Positions 1 to 6,943 of a stretch of 14,907 nt of DNA are shown piece after piece. The DNA comes from Bifidobacterium breve (GTDB lineage: Bacteria; Actinomycetota; Actinomycetes; S36-B12): contig CAMBQX010000026.1 of the NCBI GenBank assembly GCA_945870085.1, positions 1-14,907 of the forward strand, read 5' to 3'. Numbering within the stretch: position 1 is the first letter of the stretch; the number at the start of each line of letters is the position of its first letter. The notes beneath the pieces were generated by a model that saw nothing but the letters and a program-made list of their open reading frames with translations, was not told the origin of the DNA and ran no database searches. Both the position numbers and the translations under genes were made by a program.

Positions 1-1
1 G

Positions 2-87
2 TGTCCGAGGGGGGACTTGAACCCCCATTCCCCGCAAAGGGAACTAGCACCTCAAGCTAGCGCGTCTGCCTATTCCGCCACCCGGAC
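2..87 (-). tRNA. tRNA-Leu (anticodon GAG)
   Basis: Transfer RNA for leucine, reading CUC/CUU codons. Read on the minus strand, the acceptor stem pairs GTCCGGG (87-81) with CTCGGAC (9-3), with one G-T wobble and discriminator A at 2. The anticodon arm is CTAGC-TTGAGGT-GCTAG, giving anticodon GAG. The T arm is GGGGG-TTCAAGT-CCCCC (26-10). A long variable arm (TTCCC...GGGAA) marks a class II tRNA, as expected for leucine. Only one base of possible CCA tail (C at 1) lies in the window, so CCA encoding cannot be judged. It is transcribed away from the M20 peptidase gene. Confidence 0.96.
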
Positions 88-91
88 GTGG

Positions 92-107
92 CGCAGGAAA
101 TCCTGCG
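92..107. repeat. Perfect inverted repeat in the predicted tRNA-Leu 5' leader
   Basis: The 16 bases CGCAGGA-AA-TCCTGCG form 7-base arms around a 2-base centre, immediately before the mature tRNA (four bases separate it from position 87). With the -10 box proposed at 114-119, transcription would start near 107. The whole short 5' leader of the precursor could then fold into a hairpin beside the RNase P cleavage site. It could equally be a protein-binding palindrome. The symmetry is seen directly; the role is inferred. Confidence 0.5.
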
Positions 108-113
108 ACGTGA

Positions 114-119
114 AGCATA
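114..119 (-). promoter_or_regulatory. Candidate -10 box for tRNA-Leu
   Basis: On the minus strand the sequence reads TATGCT, preceded by GG, 26 bases upstream of the mature tRNA 5' end. It is a good match to the bacterial -10 consensus. No strong -35 is seen; TTCCGA about 18 bases further upstream is the best candidate and is weak. Confidence 0.45.
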
Positions 120-147
120 CCTGTTGGCTTGCTGCCTTCGGAACGGG

Positions 148-153
148 CAGGAT
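148..153 (+). promoter_or_regulatory. Weak candidate -10 box for the M20 peptidase gene
   Basis: CAGGAT ends exactly 6 bases before the ATG at 160. This is the same spacing as the better TAnnnT boxes of the other transcription-unit starts, with only the first T replaced. If real, the message is leaderless. AGGA at 149-152 could alternatively act as a weak ribosome binding site. Confidence 0.3.
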
Positions 154-159
154 GGGGTC

Positions 160-1488
160 ATGACAAACACCTGGGAGGCACTACCTCACGCTGAATCCGA
201 GGTGGTGGGGTTATTGCGTGACTTGATCCAGATCGACACCAGCAATTGGGGTGAAAGCGCCGAAACTGTGGGCGAGATCGTTGCAGCAGATTACTGCGCG
301 GAGCGCCTCCGCGAAGCTGGTTGGTCCCCTGAGGTGTTCACGACCACGAGCCAAAACCGCGCCGGGGTTTATCTGCGGGTCCCCGGTTCTGACCCGGCCG
401 CACCCGCGTTGCTCTTACACGGCCACCTTGACGTGGTGCCGGCAATGGCCTCCGAATGGAGCCACCCGCCATTTGCGGCCGAACTTGATGGCGGCTTTGT
501 CTGGGGTCGAGGCGCCGTCGATATGAAAGATATGGACGCGATGATTTTGGCGGTGGTAAGGGGTTGGGGGTTCACCGGTATCCGGCCCCGCCGCGATGTC
601 GTCGTATTGTTTTTGCCAGACGAAGAGGCCGGTAGCAGACATGGCGCGCACTGGTTGGCGGAAAACCGCCCCGAAATGTTTGCCGGGGTGAGTGAAGCCG
701 TCGGTGAAGTCGGTGGTTTTTCGATATCTGTGCGCGATGACCTACGAATTTACCCAATCCAGACGGCCGAAAAAGGTATCCGCTGGATCCGCCTTCAGGC
801 ATCCGGGCGCGCGGGGCACGGCTCCATGCTTCATGACGATAACGCGATCACGGAGTTATGTGATGCGGTATCAAGGATCGGAAAACATGAATGGCCATTG
901 CGGATAACCAAGACTGTCGAAATGTTCCTCGAAGGGTTGGGCACCGCCTACGGCATTGCCCTTGACCCACATGAGCCAGAAGAACTGCTCCGCATCCTCG
1001 GAACCTTCGGCGCCGTGGTTGGTGCAACGATGCAAAATACCGCGAATCCGTCGATGCTTAACGCGGGCTATAAGCACAATGTGATTCCGTCGGAGGCGGC
1101 TGCCTGCATTGACGGGCGTGTGGTGCCCGGTTACGAGGATGAGTTTGAGGCAACGATTAGGGAGTTAGTCGGGGAGCGAATTTCGGTTTCAACGCTGGTC
1201 TCGGACATCGCTCTTGAAGCGCCATTCGATACCGCAACCGTAGACCTGATGGCCTCGGTGCTGCGCGCAGAAGACCCCACGGCGCAGACACTTCCGTACA
1301 TGATGTCCGGTGGTACCGACGCCAAGGCGATTTCGCAATTCGGAATTGACTGCTACGGTTTTTCACCGCTGCAGATGCCTGCCGATGTTGATTACTGGCG
1401 CCTATTTCATGGGGTCGACGAGCGGGTACCTGTCGCCGGGCTCCAGTTTGGGGTTCGTGTACTGGATAGATTCCTGCGAGCGTGCTAG
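160..1488 (+). CDS. M20/M25/M40 family metallopeptidase (dipeptidase/deacylase type)
   Basis: A 442-residue di-zinc exopeptidase or amidohydrolase, probably cytoplasmic; no signal peptide is seen. Visible M20 features are the first metal motif HGHLD (87-91), the bridging-aspartate motif GRGAVDMKD (116-124), the catalytic pair in PDEEAG (153-158), a dimerisation-domain segment GHGSMLHDD (about 219-227), SGGTDAK (383-389), and the late metal histidine in FHGVDERV (H417). All key ligands appear intact. The start at 160 is preferred because the family alignment begins near here (ALPHAESEVVGLLRDLIQIDTSN). The frame stays open upstream to a GTG at 88, directly abutting the tRNA, but that extension has no family character. 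In other actinobacteria a similar M20 gene lies beside DUF5703, as here, where the two genes converge. Substrate cannot be read from sequence; peptides, acyl-amino acids or carbamoyl compounds are all used in the family. Confidence 0.9.
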   Translation: MTNTWEALPHAESEVVGLLRDLIQIDTSNWGESAETVGEIVAADYCAERLREAGWSPEVFTTTSQNRAGVYLRVPGSDPAAPALLLHGHLDVVPAMASEWSHPPFAAELDGGFVWGRGAVDMKDMDAMILAVVRGWGFTGIRPRRDVVVLFLPDEEAGSRHGAHWLAENRPEMFAGVSEAVGEVGGFSISVRDDLRIYPIQTAEKGIRWIRLQASGRAGHGSMLHDDNAITELCDAVSRIGKHEWPLRITKTVEMFLEGLGTAYGIALDPHEPEELLRILGTFGAVVGATMQNTANPSMLNAGYKHNVIPSEAAACIDGRVVPGYEDEFEATIRELVGERISVSTLVSDIALEAPFDTATVDLMASVLRAEDPTAQTLPYMMSGGTDAKAISQFGIDCYGFSPLQMPADVDYWRLFHGVDERVPVAGLQFGVRVLDRFLRAC

Positions 1489-1504
1489 CCCCTTAGGGTT
1501 CTAG
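1485..1504. terminator. Possible bidirectional hairpin between convergent stop codons
   Basis: CTAG-CCC, loop CTTA, then GGG-TT-CTAG can pair as a 7-base stem with a TT bulge. It spans the stop codon of the M20 gene (1486-1488) and that of the DUF5703 gene (1503-1501). No clear T-run follows on either strand, so it is a weak terminator candidate at best. It is the only candidate in this 12-base gap. Confidence 0.3.
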
Positions 1505-1707
1505 GCCGTTCTCGCAACTCGAATTACTTTGCGGCGTAATCTGACATTGCGCCGCCCATCGGGAAATATCCTGAGGCGATCAAGTTCCCAGTGCTCGGTC
1601 TCTGCAACATTTGTCAGTAGCTCGCGGGCAGATTCGCGGCTGGTTTCACGTGACATGGCAATCTCACGAAACTCCCAGGTGGTTGCAATCGATTGGCTTC
1701 GTTTCAT
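1501..1707 (-). CDS. DUF5703 family protein
   Basis: A small 68-residue protein of unknown function resembling the actinobacterial DUF5703 family. Recognisable features are an N-terminal WEFREIAMSRETSRESAREL stretch, a central EHWELDRLRIFPDGRR segment and a basic C-terminal end (VRLRRKVIRVARTA). No signal peptide or membrane segment is seen. The start is the ATG at 1707-1705, which overlaps the stop of the upstream aldo/keto reductase as ATGA and indicates translational coupling. A GTG five codons upstream (1722) is possible but less convincing. It converges with the M20 peptidase gene, and the DUF5703/M20 neighbourhood is known from other actinobacteria. The family has no established role; the basic character permits nucleic-acid or membrane contact, but that is speculation. 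Confidence 0.8.
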   Translation of the reverse strand: MKRSQSIATTWEFREIAMSRETSRESARELLTNVAETEHWELDRLRIFPDGRRNVRLRRKVIRVARTA

Positions 1708-2687
1708 CGACGTTGTGCCCACCCGGCCTCCGGGTAGCCCAAGGGTGGTGCCGAAACCTCATCAAGTGCCAGGGTGATTTCCTCGGGAAGCTCAAGTTCT
1801 TCAGATGCGAGTGCCGCAAGCAATTGATTATTGGTTCGCGCACCAAGAATGGGTGCGACGACGCCCGGACGATCACGCAGCCAAGCCAAGGCCACCTCGG
1901 TGGGTGAAGCGCCAAGACCTTCGGCCGCGGTGGCCAGCGCGTCAACAATGCGTCGCCCGCGATCTTCAAGGTAGATCTGGATCCAGCCCGCAGTCTCGGC
2001 ATTTCCACCGCGCGAGTCACTGGGGGTGTTGTGACGATATTTACCCGTCAATACGCCTCTACCAAGGGGTGACCATGGCAATAGCCCTAGCCCAAGTGAT
2101 TGGGCAGCGGGCACTATCTCACGCTCGATCCCTCGCTCAAGGAGTGAGTACTCCATCTGGGCGGTAACGATAGGCGCCCGCCCGGGCACCGCACGCTGCC
2201 AGGTTGCAGCCCTTGCCACCTGCCACCCTGAGTAGTTCGAAACACCTACATAGCGCACCTTGCCACTTTGAACGGCGTCGTCGATAGCGCTAAGTGTCTC
2301 CTCCATCGGGGTGCTGGGATCCCATGCGTGCATTTGCCATAAATCAATGTGATCGGTGCGCAGCCTGCGAAGTGAAGTGTCGAGTGCTGCGAGAATATGG
2401 CCACGTGAGGCGTTGAACTTCCGTTCCGATCCGAGCGTGGAAACCGCCTTGGTGGCGAGCACCACCTGGTCGCGGGCGCCGAACTCCGCCAAGAGTTCAC
2501 CCAGCATTTCTTCGGAAGCCCCGTCGGCATAAGTATCGGCGGTATCCACCAAGGTGCCCCCGGCGTCCAAAAACACGGCGAGTTGATCGCGCGCTTCATA
2601 TTCATCGGTGGTTCGGCCCCAGGTCATGGTGCCCAGGCCAAAACGGCCTACCCATAATCCAGATCGCCCTAGGGGCCGTTGCTCCAT
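1704..2687 (-). CDS. Aldo/keto reductase
   Basis: A 327-residue cytoplasmic NAD(P)H-dependent oxidoreductase with the TIM-barrel fold. The catalytic tetrad is visible: D48 and Y53 in VDTADTY, K80 in LATK, and H120 in LWQMHAWDP. Other family segments are GVSNYSGWQ after the middle of the protein, PWSPLGRGVLTGKY, and a cofactor phosphate-binding motif PILGARTNNQLLAAL near the C-terminus. Length fits the family (about 310-340). The ATG at 2687 is supported by the N-terminal match (MEQRPLGRSGLWVGRFGLGTMTWG) and by a TAACGT box ending 6 bases upstream. It is first in a two-gene unit with the DUF5703 gene. The physiological aldehyde or ketone substrate cannot be told from sequence. Confidence 0.93.
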   Translation of the reverse strand: MEQRPLGRSGLWVGRFGLGTMTWGRTTDEYEARDQLAVFLDAGGTLVDTADTYADGASEEMLGELLAEFGARDQVVLATKAVSTLGSERKFNASRGHILAALDTSLRRLRTDHIDLWQMHAWDPSTPMEETLSAIDDAVQSGKVRYVGVSNYSGWQVARAATWQRAVPGRAPIVTAQMEYSLLERGIEREIVPAAQSLGLGLLPWSPLGRGVLTGKYRHNTPSDSRGGNAETAGWIQIYLEDRGRRIVDALATAAEGLGASPTEVALAWLRDRPGVVAPILGARTNNQLLAALASEELELPEEITLALDEVSAPPLGYPEAGWAQRR

Positions 2688-2693
2688 GAAGAC

Positions 2694-2699
2694 ACGTTA
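2694..2699 (-). promoter_or_regulatory. -10 box for the aldo/keto reductase gene, predicted leaderless
   Basis: On the minus strand TAACGT is followed by GTCTTC and then the ATG at 2687. The 6-base spacing places the expected transcription start on the A of the ATG. No convincing -35 is visible; it would fall inside the divergent gene. Confidence 0.55.
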
Positions 2700-2709
2700 C
2701 CCCGTGACA

Positions 2710-2715
2710 TAGGCT
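2710..2715 (+). promoter_or_regulatory. -10 box for the F420-type oxidoreductase gene, predicted leaderless
   Basis: TAGGCT is followed by CACGGC and then the ATG at 2722, so the expected transcription start coincides with the start codon. No Shine-Dalgarno sequence precedes the ATG, which agrees with a leaderless message. Confidence 0.55.
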
Positions 2716-2721
2716 CACGGC

Positions 2722-3771
2722 ATGAAACTAGGTGTCAATTTGGGTTACTGGGGTGCGGGCAACGACGCTGACAACCTGGAACTGGCACGTGTTGCCGACC
2801 GGCTTGGTTATTCGGTGGTCTGGGCTGCTGAGGCATATGGCTCCGACGCGGCAACGGTGCTCGCCTGGATCGGGGCCCAAACATCGAAGATTGATCTTGG
2901 CGCCGCGGTATTCCAGATCCCCGGCCGCACCCCGGCAAACACCGCCATGACGTCGGCGACCTTGGATTCACTATCGGGTGGTCGATTTCGCCTCGGGCTT
3001 GGGGTGTCGGGCCCGCAAGTATCAGAGGGCTGGCACGGGGTGCGTTTCGATAAGCCTTTGCAGCGCACCCGCGAGTATGTCGACATTGTGCGGTTAGCCC
3101 TATCGCGACAAAAGGTTAGTTACGCCGGTGAGTTTTTCACCCTCCCGCTGCCAGATGGCCCCGGTAAAGCTCTGACACTCACCGTGCACCCGGTGCGTGC
3201 AGAGATCCCAATTTATCTGGCGGCGATCGGTCCTAAGAATCTGGAACTTGCCGGTGAGATTGGTGATGGTTGGCTGGCTATCTTTTATTCACCGGAGCAT
3301 TCGGGTGAGTCGGCTACTGCCATCACCGCGGGTAGGGCGAAGTCGGGTAAAACAATCGAGGGCTTTGATGTGGTGCCGACAGTGCCAGTCGTTATCGGCG
3401 ATGACATTGAGGAATGTTCTAACTTCGTGCGGGCGTATTCGGCGCTATACATCGGCGGCATGGGCTCGCGGGAAAAGAACTTCTACAATCAACTGGCCAC
3501 CCGCATGGGTTATGAGCAAGAGGCAATCGAGATTCAAGACAAGTATCTAGCCCGAGACTACGCAGGTGCCGCGGCAGCAGTACCGCTTAATTTCATCGAT
3601 CAAACGGCTTTGATCGGCCCGCGTGATCGTATTCGTGATCGACTTTCTGCATACTCCGACGCGGGCGTCGGCACCTTATCGGTCGCCATCTACTCGGGCA
3701 CTTTGGACGAGCGCGTTGCCAGCCTGCGAACGATGGCCGAGATTCTTGATGAGTCGGGTCTGGCTTCTTAA
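2722..3771 (+). CDS. LLM class F420-dependent oxidoreductase (Rv3520c-like)
   Basis: A 349-residue luciferase-like flavin/deazaflavin oxidoreductase, most similar in pattern to the F420-dependent family typified by mycobacterial Rv3520c. Signature regions are the N-terminal MKLGVNLGYWG strand, ARVADRLGYSVVWAAEAYGSD (22-42), the long GGRFRLGLGVSGPQVSEGWHG motif (86-106), a PIYLAAIGPKNLELAGEIGDGW segment after the middle, and a C-terminal GPRDRIRDRLSAYSDAGVGTLSV region. It would transfer hydride between reduced F420 and an unknown organic substrate, so the organism should make F420; those genes are not in this window. It is cytoplasmic, with no signal peptide. uppP follows after two bases, so the two are co-transcribed. 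FMN cannot be excluded as cofactor from sequence alone. Confidence 0.9.
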   Translation: MKLGVNLGYWGAGNDADNLELARVADRLGYSVVWAAEAYGSDAATVLAWIGAQTSKIDLGAAVFQIPGRTPANTAMTSATLDSLSGGRFRLGLGVSGPQVSEGWHGVRFDKPLQRTREYVDIVRLALSRQKVSYAGEFFTLPLPDGPGKALTLTVHPVRAEIPIYLAAIGPKNLELAGEIGDGWLAIFYSPEHSGESATAITAGRAKSGKTIEGFDVVPTVPVVIGDDIEECSNFVRAYSALYIGGMGSREKNFYNQLATRMGYEQEAIEIQDKYLARDYAGAAAAVPLNFIDQTALIGPRDRIRDRLSAYSDAGVGTLSVAIYSGTLDERVASLRTMAEILDESGLAS

Positions 3772-3773
3772 CG

Positions 3774-4592
3774 ATGTCGTGGTTTGAAGCCGTCTTCCTG
3801 GGAGTTGTACAGGGCTTAACCGAGTTCCTGCCGATTTCCTCGAGCGCGCACATTCTTGTACTTTCGCAGCTGCTTGGCTGGCAAGATCCCGGCGCAGCCT
3901 TCACCGCGGTTACCCAAATTGGCACTGAACTTGCTGTAATTGTTTTCTTCTGGCGCGACATCGTGCGCATAGTTCGGACCTGGGCCCGCAGCCTCGTTAA
4001 TCGTGACCTTCGTTCCAATATTGACGCCCGCATGGGTTGGTACATCATCATTGGCACGCTCCCGATTGCGATACTAGGTCTTGCGTTCTCGAGCCAAATT
4101 GAAACCGCCGCCAGAAATCTCTGGCTCGTTGCCTTCACCTTGATTTTCTTCGGATTGATACTCGGCTGCGCTGATCGCATCGGGAGTAAAATTCGCACTC
4201 TGAGCGCGCTCAATGGAAGGGACGGCGTCCTCTTGGGTTTTGGCCAAGCGCTGGCCTTGATCCCGGGGGTGTCAAGATCCGGTGCCACCATTTCGGTCGG
4301 ACTTTTCTTGGGCTACACCCGTGAGGCGGCAGCGCGCTATGCGTTCTTATTAGCCGTGCCCGCGGTCCTGGCATCCGGGCTGTATGAAACTACCAAAATC
4401 GGCTCAGACTCCTCGGTAACTTGGGGCCCCACCATCTTGGCAACCGTCATCGCGTTCTTTGTTGGTCTCGCGGTCATTGCTTGGTTGCTTCGCTGGGTAT
4501 CAACGCGGTCATACACCCCGTTCGTTATCTACCGGATCGCGGCGGGCGCCCTCATTATTGTTTTGTTAACCACCGGAAAGTTGACAGCCTGA
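3774..4592 (+). CDS. uppP: Undecaprenyl-diphosphatase
   Basis: A 272-residue integral membrane phosphatase (BacA/UppP family) that dephosphorylates undecaprenyl diphosphate to recycle the lipid carrier for peptidoglycan and other envelope polymers; its activity confers bacitracin tolerance. The two catalytic motifs are intact: QGLTEFLPISSSAH (13-26, including Q13, E17 and H26) and PGVSRSG (164-170, including R168). Several hydrophobic stretches (for example 45-60, 89-106, 117-131 and most of 170-272) give the expected multi-span topology. The ATG at 3774 lies two bases after the upstream stop, without a clear ribosome binding site, so translation is probably coupled to the oxidoreductase. It converges on corA with a 7-base gap. 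Confidence 0.96.
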   Translation: MSWFEAVFLGVVQGLTEFLPISSSAHILVLSQLLGWQDPGAAFTAVTQIGTELAVIVFFWRDIVRIVRTWARSLVNRDLRSNIDARMGWYIIIGTLPIAILGLAFSSQIETAARNLWLVAFTLIFFGLILGCADRIGSKIRTLSALNGRDGVLLGFGQALALIPGVSRSGATISVGLFLGYTREAAARYAFLLAVPAVLASGLYETTKIGSDSSVTWGPTILATVIAFFVGLAVIAWLLRWVSTRSYTPFVIYRIAAGALIIVLLTTGKLTA

Positions 4593-4599
4593 GAGCGGC

Positions 4600-5622
4600 C
4601 TATAGCCAACCGGATTTCTTGAAGGCCCTGAATAAAAAGACGCAGATAATGCCCATAACTCCAAGTACCACCGGGTAGCCATAGCGTTCGTGCAACTCTG
4701 GCATATTGTCAAAGTTCATGCCGTAAATGGCGGCAATCATTGTTGGCACCGCCGCAATGGCAACGTAGGCACTTATCTTTCGCATATCCCGGTTCTGTTG
4801 CAGGTCTTGTAGTGACGTCGAGGCGACCAGCATTGTCATGAGCAAATTATCCGAGGTGTCGACCGAGTCTGAAACCCTTAGTAGGTGGTCACCGATATCT
4901 TGAAAATAGGGCTTCAATTCTGCCGGAATATACATTCGATCACCCTGCGAAAAATCATGTGCGGTGATAAGCAAAGGTACGATTGCTCGGCGTATTTCAA
5001 CATTTTCACGCTTGAGCCGGTAAATCCTATTTGCATTATTCGCAATTGAAGTCTGCGCGAATACGTCAGATTCGACCTCTTCAACATCTTCGGCCACGCT
5101 ATCGCTGACCGATAGGTACCTGTCAACAGCAGCGTCCAAAATCGCATAGAACACTGACAGCGGCCCGTGGGCTCGTAGACTCGGGCTCGCCTCAATTCGA
5201 TGCCGAATGTCATCTAATTGACCGATGCTGCCGTGTCGAACTGTGACCACAAACCAGGGACCGATGAATATGGCCAATTGCCCGGTGTGAACATCTGACG
5301 TGCTCTCTACGTAATCCAGTAATTTGAGGATAGCCAGACCGTGACCACTTTCGTTCAACTCAATTTTTGCTCTTTGTTGCGGATTGGCCGCATCTTCTAC
5401 CTGCAAATGCGGCAGCTCAAATGCCTCCGCAATCAGTTCCATCTCAGGTTTGGTCGGCTCAAAAACCCCGAGCCACACAAAACTTTCAGCATTTTCGCGA
5501 CACTGGGTAACCAATTCGTGCAGCGCCGTCCGCAGGTGGGGATCGCCGGGTTCTTGCCAACTGTGAGCACCGATTGCGGGGATTACGCCCTCTGCGGAAT
5601 ACAAGCCCATGGCCTTGATCAC
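4600..5622 (-). CDS. corA: CorA family Mg2+/Co2+ transporter
   Basis: A 340-residue inner-membrane channel protein for divalent cations, mainly magnesium, expected to act as a pentamer. A large soluble N-terminal domain (about 1-275) includes the long helical segment around VSDSVAEDVEEVESDVFAQ. Two transmembrane helices follow, about 280-300 and 317-334. The family selectivity motif YGMN is present at 300-303, followed by FDNMPEL in the periplasmic loop. The short basic tail KKSGW is also typical. The start is uncertain: GTG at 5622 is chosen because a CAGAAT box ends 6 bases upstream; ATG at 5610 would shorten the protein by four residues. It is divergent from the phosphatase operon and convergent with uppP. 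Zinc or cobalt transport is also possible in this family. Confidence 0.94.
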   Translation of the reverse strand: MIKAMGLYSAEGVIPAIGAHSWQEPGDPHLRTALHELVTQCRENAESFVWLGVFEPTKPEMELIAEAFELPHLQVEDAANPQQRAKIELNESGHGLAILKLLDYVESTSDVHTGQLAIFIGPWFVVTVRHGSIGQLDDIRHRIEASPSLRAHGPLSVFYAILDAAVDRYLSVSDSVAEDVEEVESDVFAQTSIANNANRIYRLKRENVEIRRAIVPLLITAHDFSQGDRMYIPAELKPYFQDIGDHLLRVSDSVDTSDNLLMTMLVASTSLQDLQQNRDMRKISAYVAIAAVPTMIAAIYGMNFDNMPELHERYGYPVVLGVMGIICVFLFRAFKKSGWL

Positions 5623-5628
5623 GTCCGC

Positions 5629-5634
5629 ATTCTG
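5629..5634 (-). promoter_or_regulatory. Candidate -10 box for corA, predicted leaderless
   Basis: On the minus strand CAGAAT is followed by GCGGAC and the GTG at 5622. The box lacks the first T of the consensus but keeps the A and final T. The stretch closely resembles the mshC start region, where TAGAAT is followed by GCGGTA and GTG. Confidence 0.35.
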
Positions 5635-5654
5635 CCTTACTTGCCCGGGCCATC

Positions 5655-5660
5655 TACGCT
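5655..5660 (+). promoter_or_regulatory. -10 box for the phosphatase-DUF3090-SCO1664 operon, predicted leaderless
   Basis: TACGCT is followed by CAGCAG and the GTG at 5667, giving the same 6-base spacing as other unit starts in the window. No separate ribosome binding site is seen apart from the weak AG-containing spacer. Confidence 0.5.
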
Positions 5661-5666
5661 CAGCAG

Positions 5667-6377
5667 GTGACCACGTTGATCCTCGTCCGCCATGGACGCA
5701 CCAAAGCCAATACCGAAGGGGTGCTGGCGGGTTGGACCCCCGGTGTTTTCTTGGATGATCTTGGGGAGCAGCAAGCGGTAGCAGTCGGTGAGCGACTGGC
5801 GATCTTGCCGCTTAGCGCGGTCATCGCGTCGCCACTAGATCGCACACAGCAGACCGCGGATGCAATCTGTGAATTTCAGCCGGTGGCCACGGCGCGCCAC
5901 ACCGATGACCGGATAGGTGAATGCCAATACGGTGACTGGACGGGTAAAAAAATCAGCGAGTTGTCCAAGGATCCAATGTGGCAGGTCGTGCAGGCACACC
6001 CCAGCGCGGCAGTTTTCCCGGGGGCGGCGGGGGAGTCAATGGCGTCCATGCAACATCGAGCGGTGCGCGCTGTTCGTGATTGGAACCTGACACTTGGTGA
6101 CTCCGCGATCTATGCGGTAGTTAGTCACGGCGACGTCATCAAGGCAATTGTTGCGGATGCCCTCGGAATGCACCTTGATCAGTTTCAGCGAATTCAGATC
6201 GACCCCTGCTCCATCAGCGTTATTCGATACACCGCCACTAGGCCGTTTGTCTTGCGCACAAATGATTCTGGCGGAGACCTATCAAATCTTAAGCCGCAGG
6301 CACACAAGGCGAAGCGGAAACGCTCGTCGAGCAAACTCAGTTCTAGCGACGCGGTTATTGGTGGAGGTGCCGGCTAG
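5667..6377 (+). CDS. Histidine phosphatase family protein (MSMEG_4193-type putative phosphomutase)
   Basis: A 236-residue member of the histidine phosphatase (phosphoglycerate mutase-like) superfamily, matching the actinobacterial MSMEG_4193-type group found next to DUF3090. The phosphorylated histidine lies in LVRHGRT (R8, H9). SPLDRTQQTA (55-64) supplies a phosphate-pocket arginine (R59), GECQYGDW (84-91) the likely acid E85, and VVSHGD (151-156) the second histidine H154. The catalytic core is therefore complete. After about residue 205 comes a hydrophilic tail rich in lysine, arginine and serine, ending in IGGGAG, outside the core fold. The GTG start gives the expected MTTLILVRHG N-terminus. 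The stop overlaps the DUF3090 start by one base. The substrate is unknown; a true glycolytic mutase role is unlikely. Confidence 0.9.
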   Translation: MTTLILVRHGRTKANTEGVLAGWTPGVFLDDLGEQQAVAVGERLAILPLSAVIASPLDRTQQTADAICEFQPVATARHTDDRIGECQYGDWTGKKISELSKDPMWQVVQAHPSAAVFPGAAGESMASMQHRAVRAVRDWNLTLGDSAIYAVVSHGDVIKAIVADALGMHLDQFQRIQIDPCSISVIRYTATRPFVLRTNDSGGDLSNLKPQAHKAKRKRSSSKLSSSDAVIGGGAG

Positions 6378-6943
6378 TGGCGCGTCAAGTTTTCAACTTC
6401 ACTGAGCCAGCACGATTTGTGGTTGGCACCGTAGGCATGCCGGGGGAGCGCACTTTCTTCCTGCAGGCACGCCAAGGCAATCTAGTCACAAGTGTCGTTA
6501 TCGAGAAGCAGCAGGCTTTGGTACTGGCCGAGCGAACCGATCAATTGCTCGATGAGGTACGAGAGACCCGCATACCCATCGTGGACATTCCGTCCGTGGC
6601 GCGTGTCGAGGATATTGATATTGCCGCGCTGGATCTGCCGATCTTCGAGGAGTTCAAGGTCGGCGCGATGGCCCTCGGGTGGGATGAAGCAACTTCAAAA
6701 GTAGTTATTGAAGCCCATGCGGTAGCCCCCGATGGTGACCAAGTCCCGGAAATTGCAGATGACGATCTCGAAGGAGTAGACACGTTACGTGTTTGGCTTA
6801 GCCCTTCGCAGGCGCGCAGTTTTGCCGAGCGCGCGCGTGCTGTTGCCGCCGCAGGTCGGCCTCCGTGCCCTTTCTGCAATCAACCACTAGACCCAGAGGG
6901 CCACATTTGCCCGCGGGCGAATGGCTACCGACGACGCTCATGA
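6377..6943 (+). CDS. DUF3090 family protein with C-terminal zinc-ribbon-like motif
   Basis: A 188-residue protein of the actinobacterial DUF3090 family, without assigned function. The N-terminus MARQVFNFTEPARFVVGTVG and the segment GERTFFLQARQG are characteristic. The C-terminus holds CPFCNQPLDPEGHICPR (164-180), whose C164, C167, H176 and C178 form a likely zinc site. The start is GTG at 6377, overlapping the upstream TAG by one base, with a good GGAGG ribosome binding site at 6363-6367 nine bases before it. Its stop overlaps the next start as ATGA, so it is translationally coupled on both sides between a phosphatase and a kinase-fold protein. This position suggests a shared pathway, but that is inference from context only. 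Confidence 0.9.
   Translation: MARQVFNFTEPARFVVGTVGMPGERTFFLQARQGNLVTSVVIEKQQALVLAERTDQLLDEVRETRIPIVDIPSVARVEDIDIAALDLPIFEEFKVGAMALGWDEATSKVVIEAHAVAPDGDQVPEIADDDLEGVDTLRVWLSPSQARSFAERARAVAAAGRPPCPFCNQPLDPEGHICPRANGYRRRS

Noticed and set aside
88..159. Longer M20 peptidase start at GTG 88
   Set aside because: It would begin on the base after the tRNA, inside the predicted tRNA leader and promoter, and the extra 24 residues have no family similarity.
3593..4291. A 232-codon open frame on the minus strand, antisense to the oxidoreductase end and uppP
   Set aside because: It lies opposite well-supported genes, has no recognisable family or start signals, and its proline/arginine/serine-rich composition is typical of an antisense shadow in GC-rich DNA.
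6865..6939. Longer start for the SCO1664 protein at ATG 6865
   Set aside because: The extension overlaps the DUF3090 zinc-ribbon coding region in another frame; the ATGA overlap at 6940 gives the family-like N-terminus.
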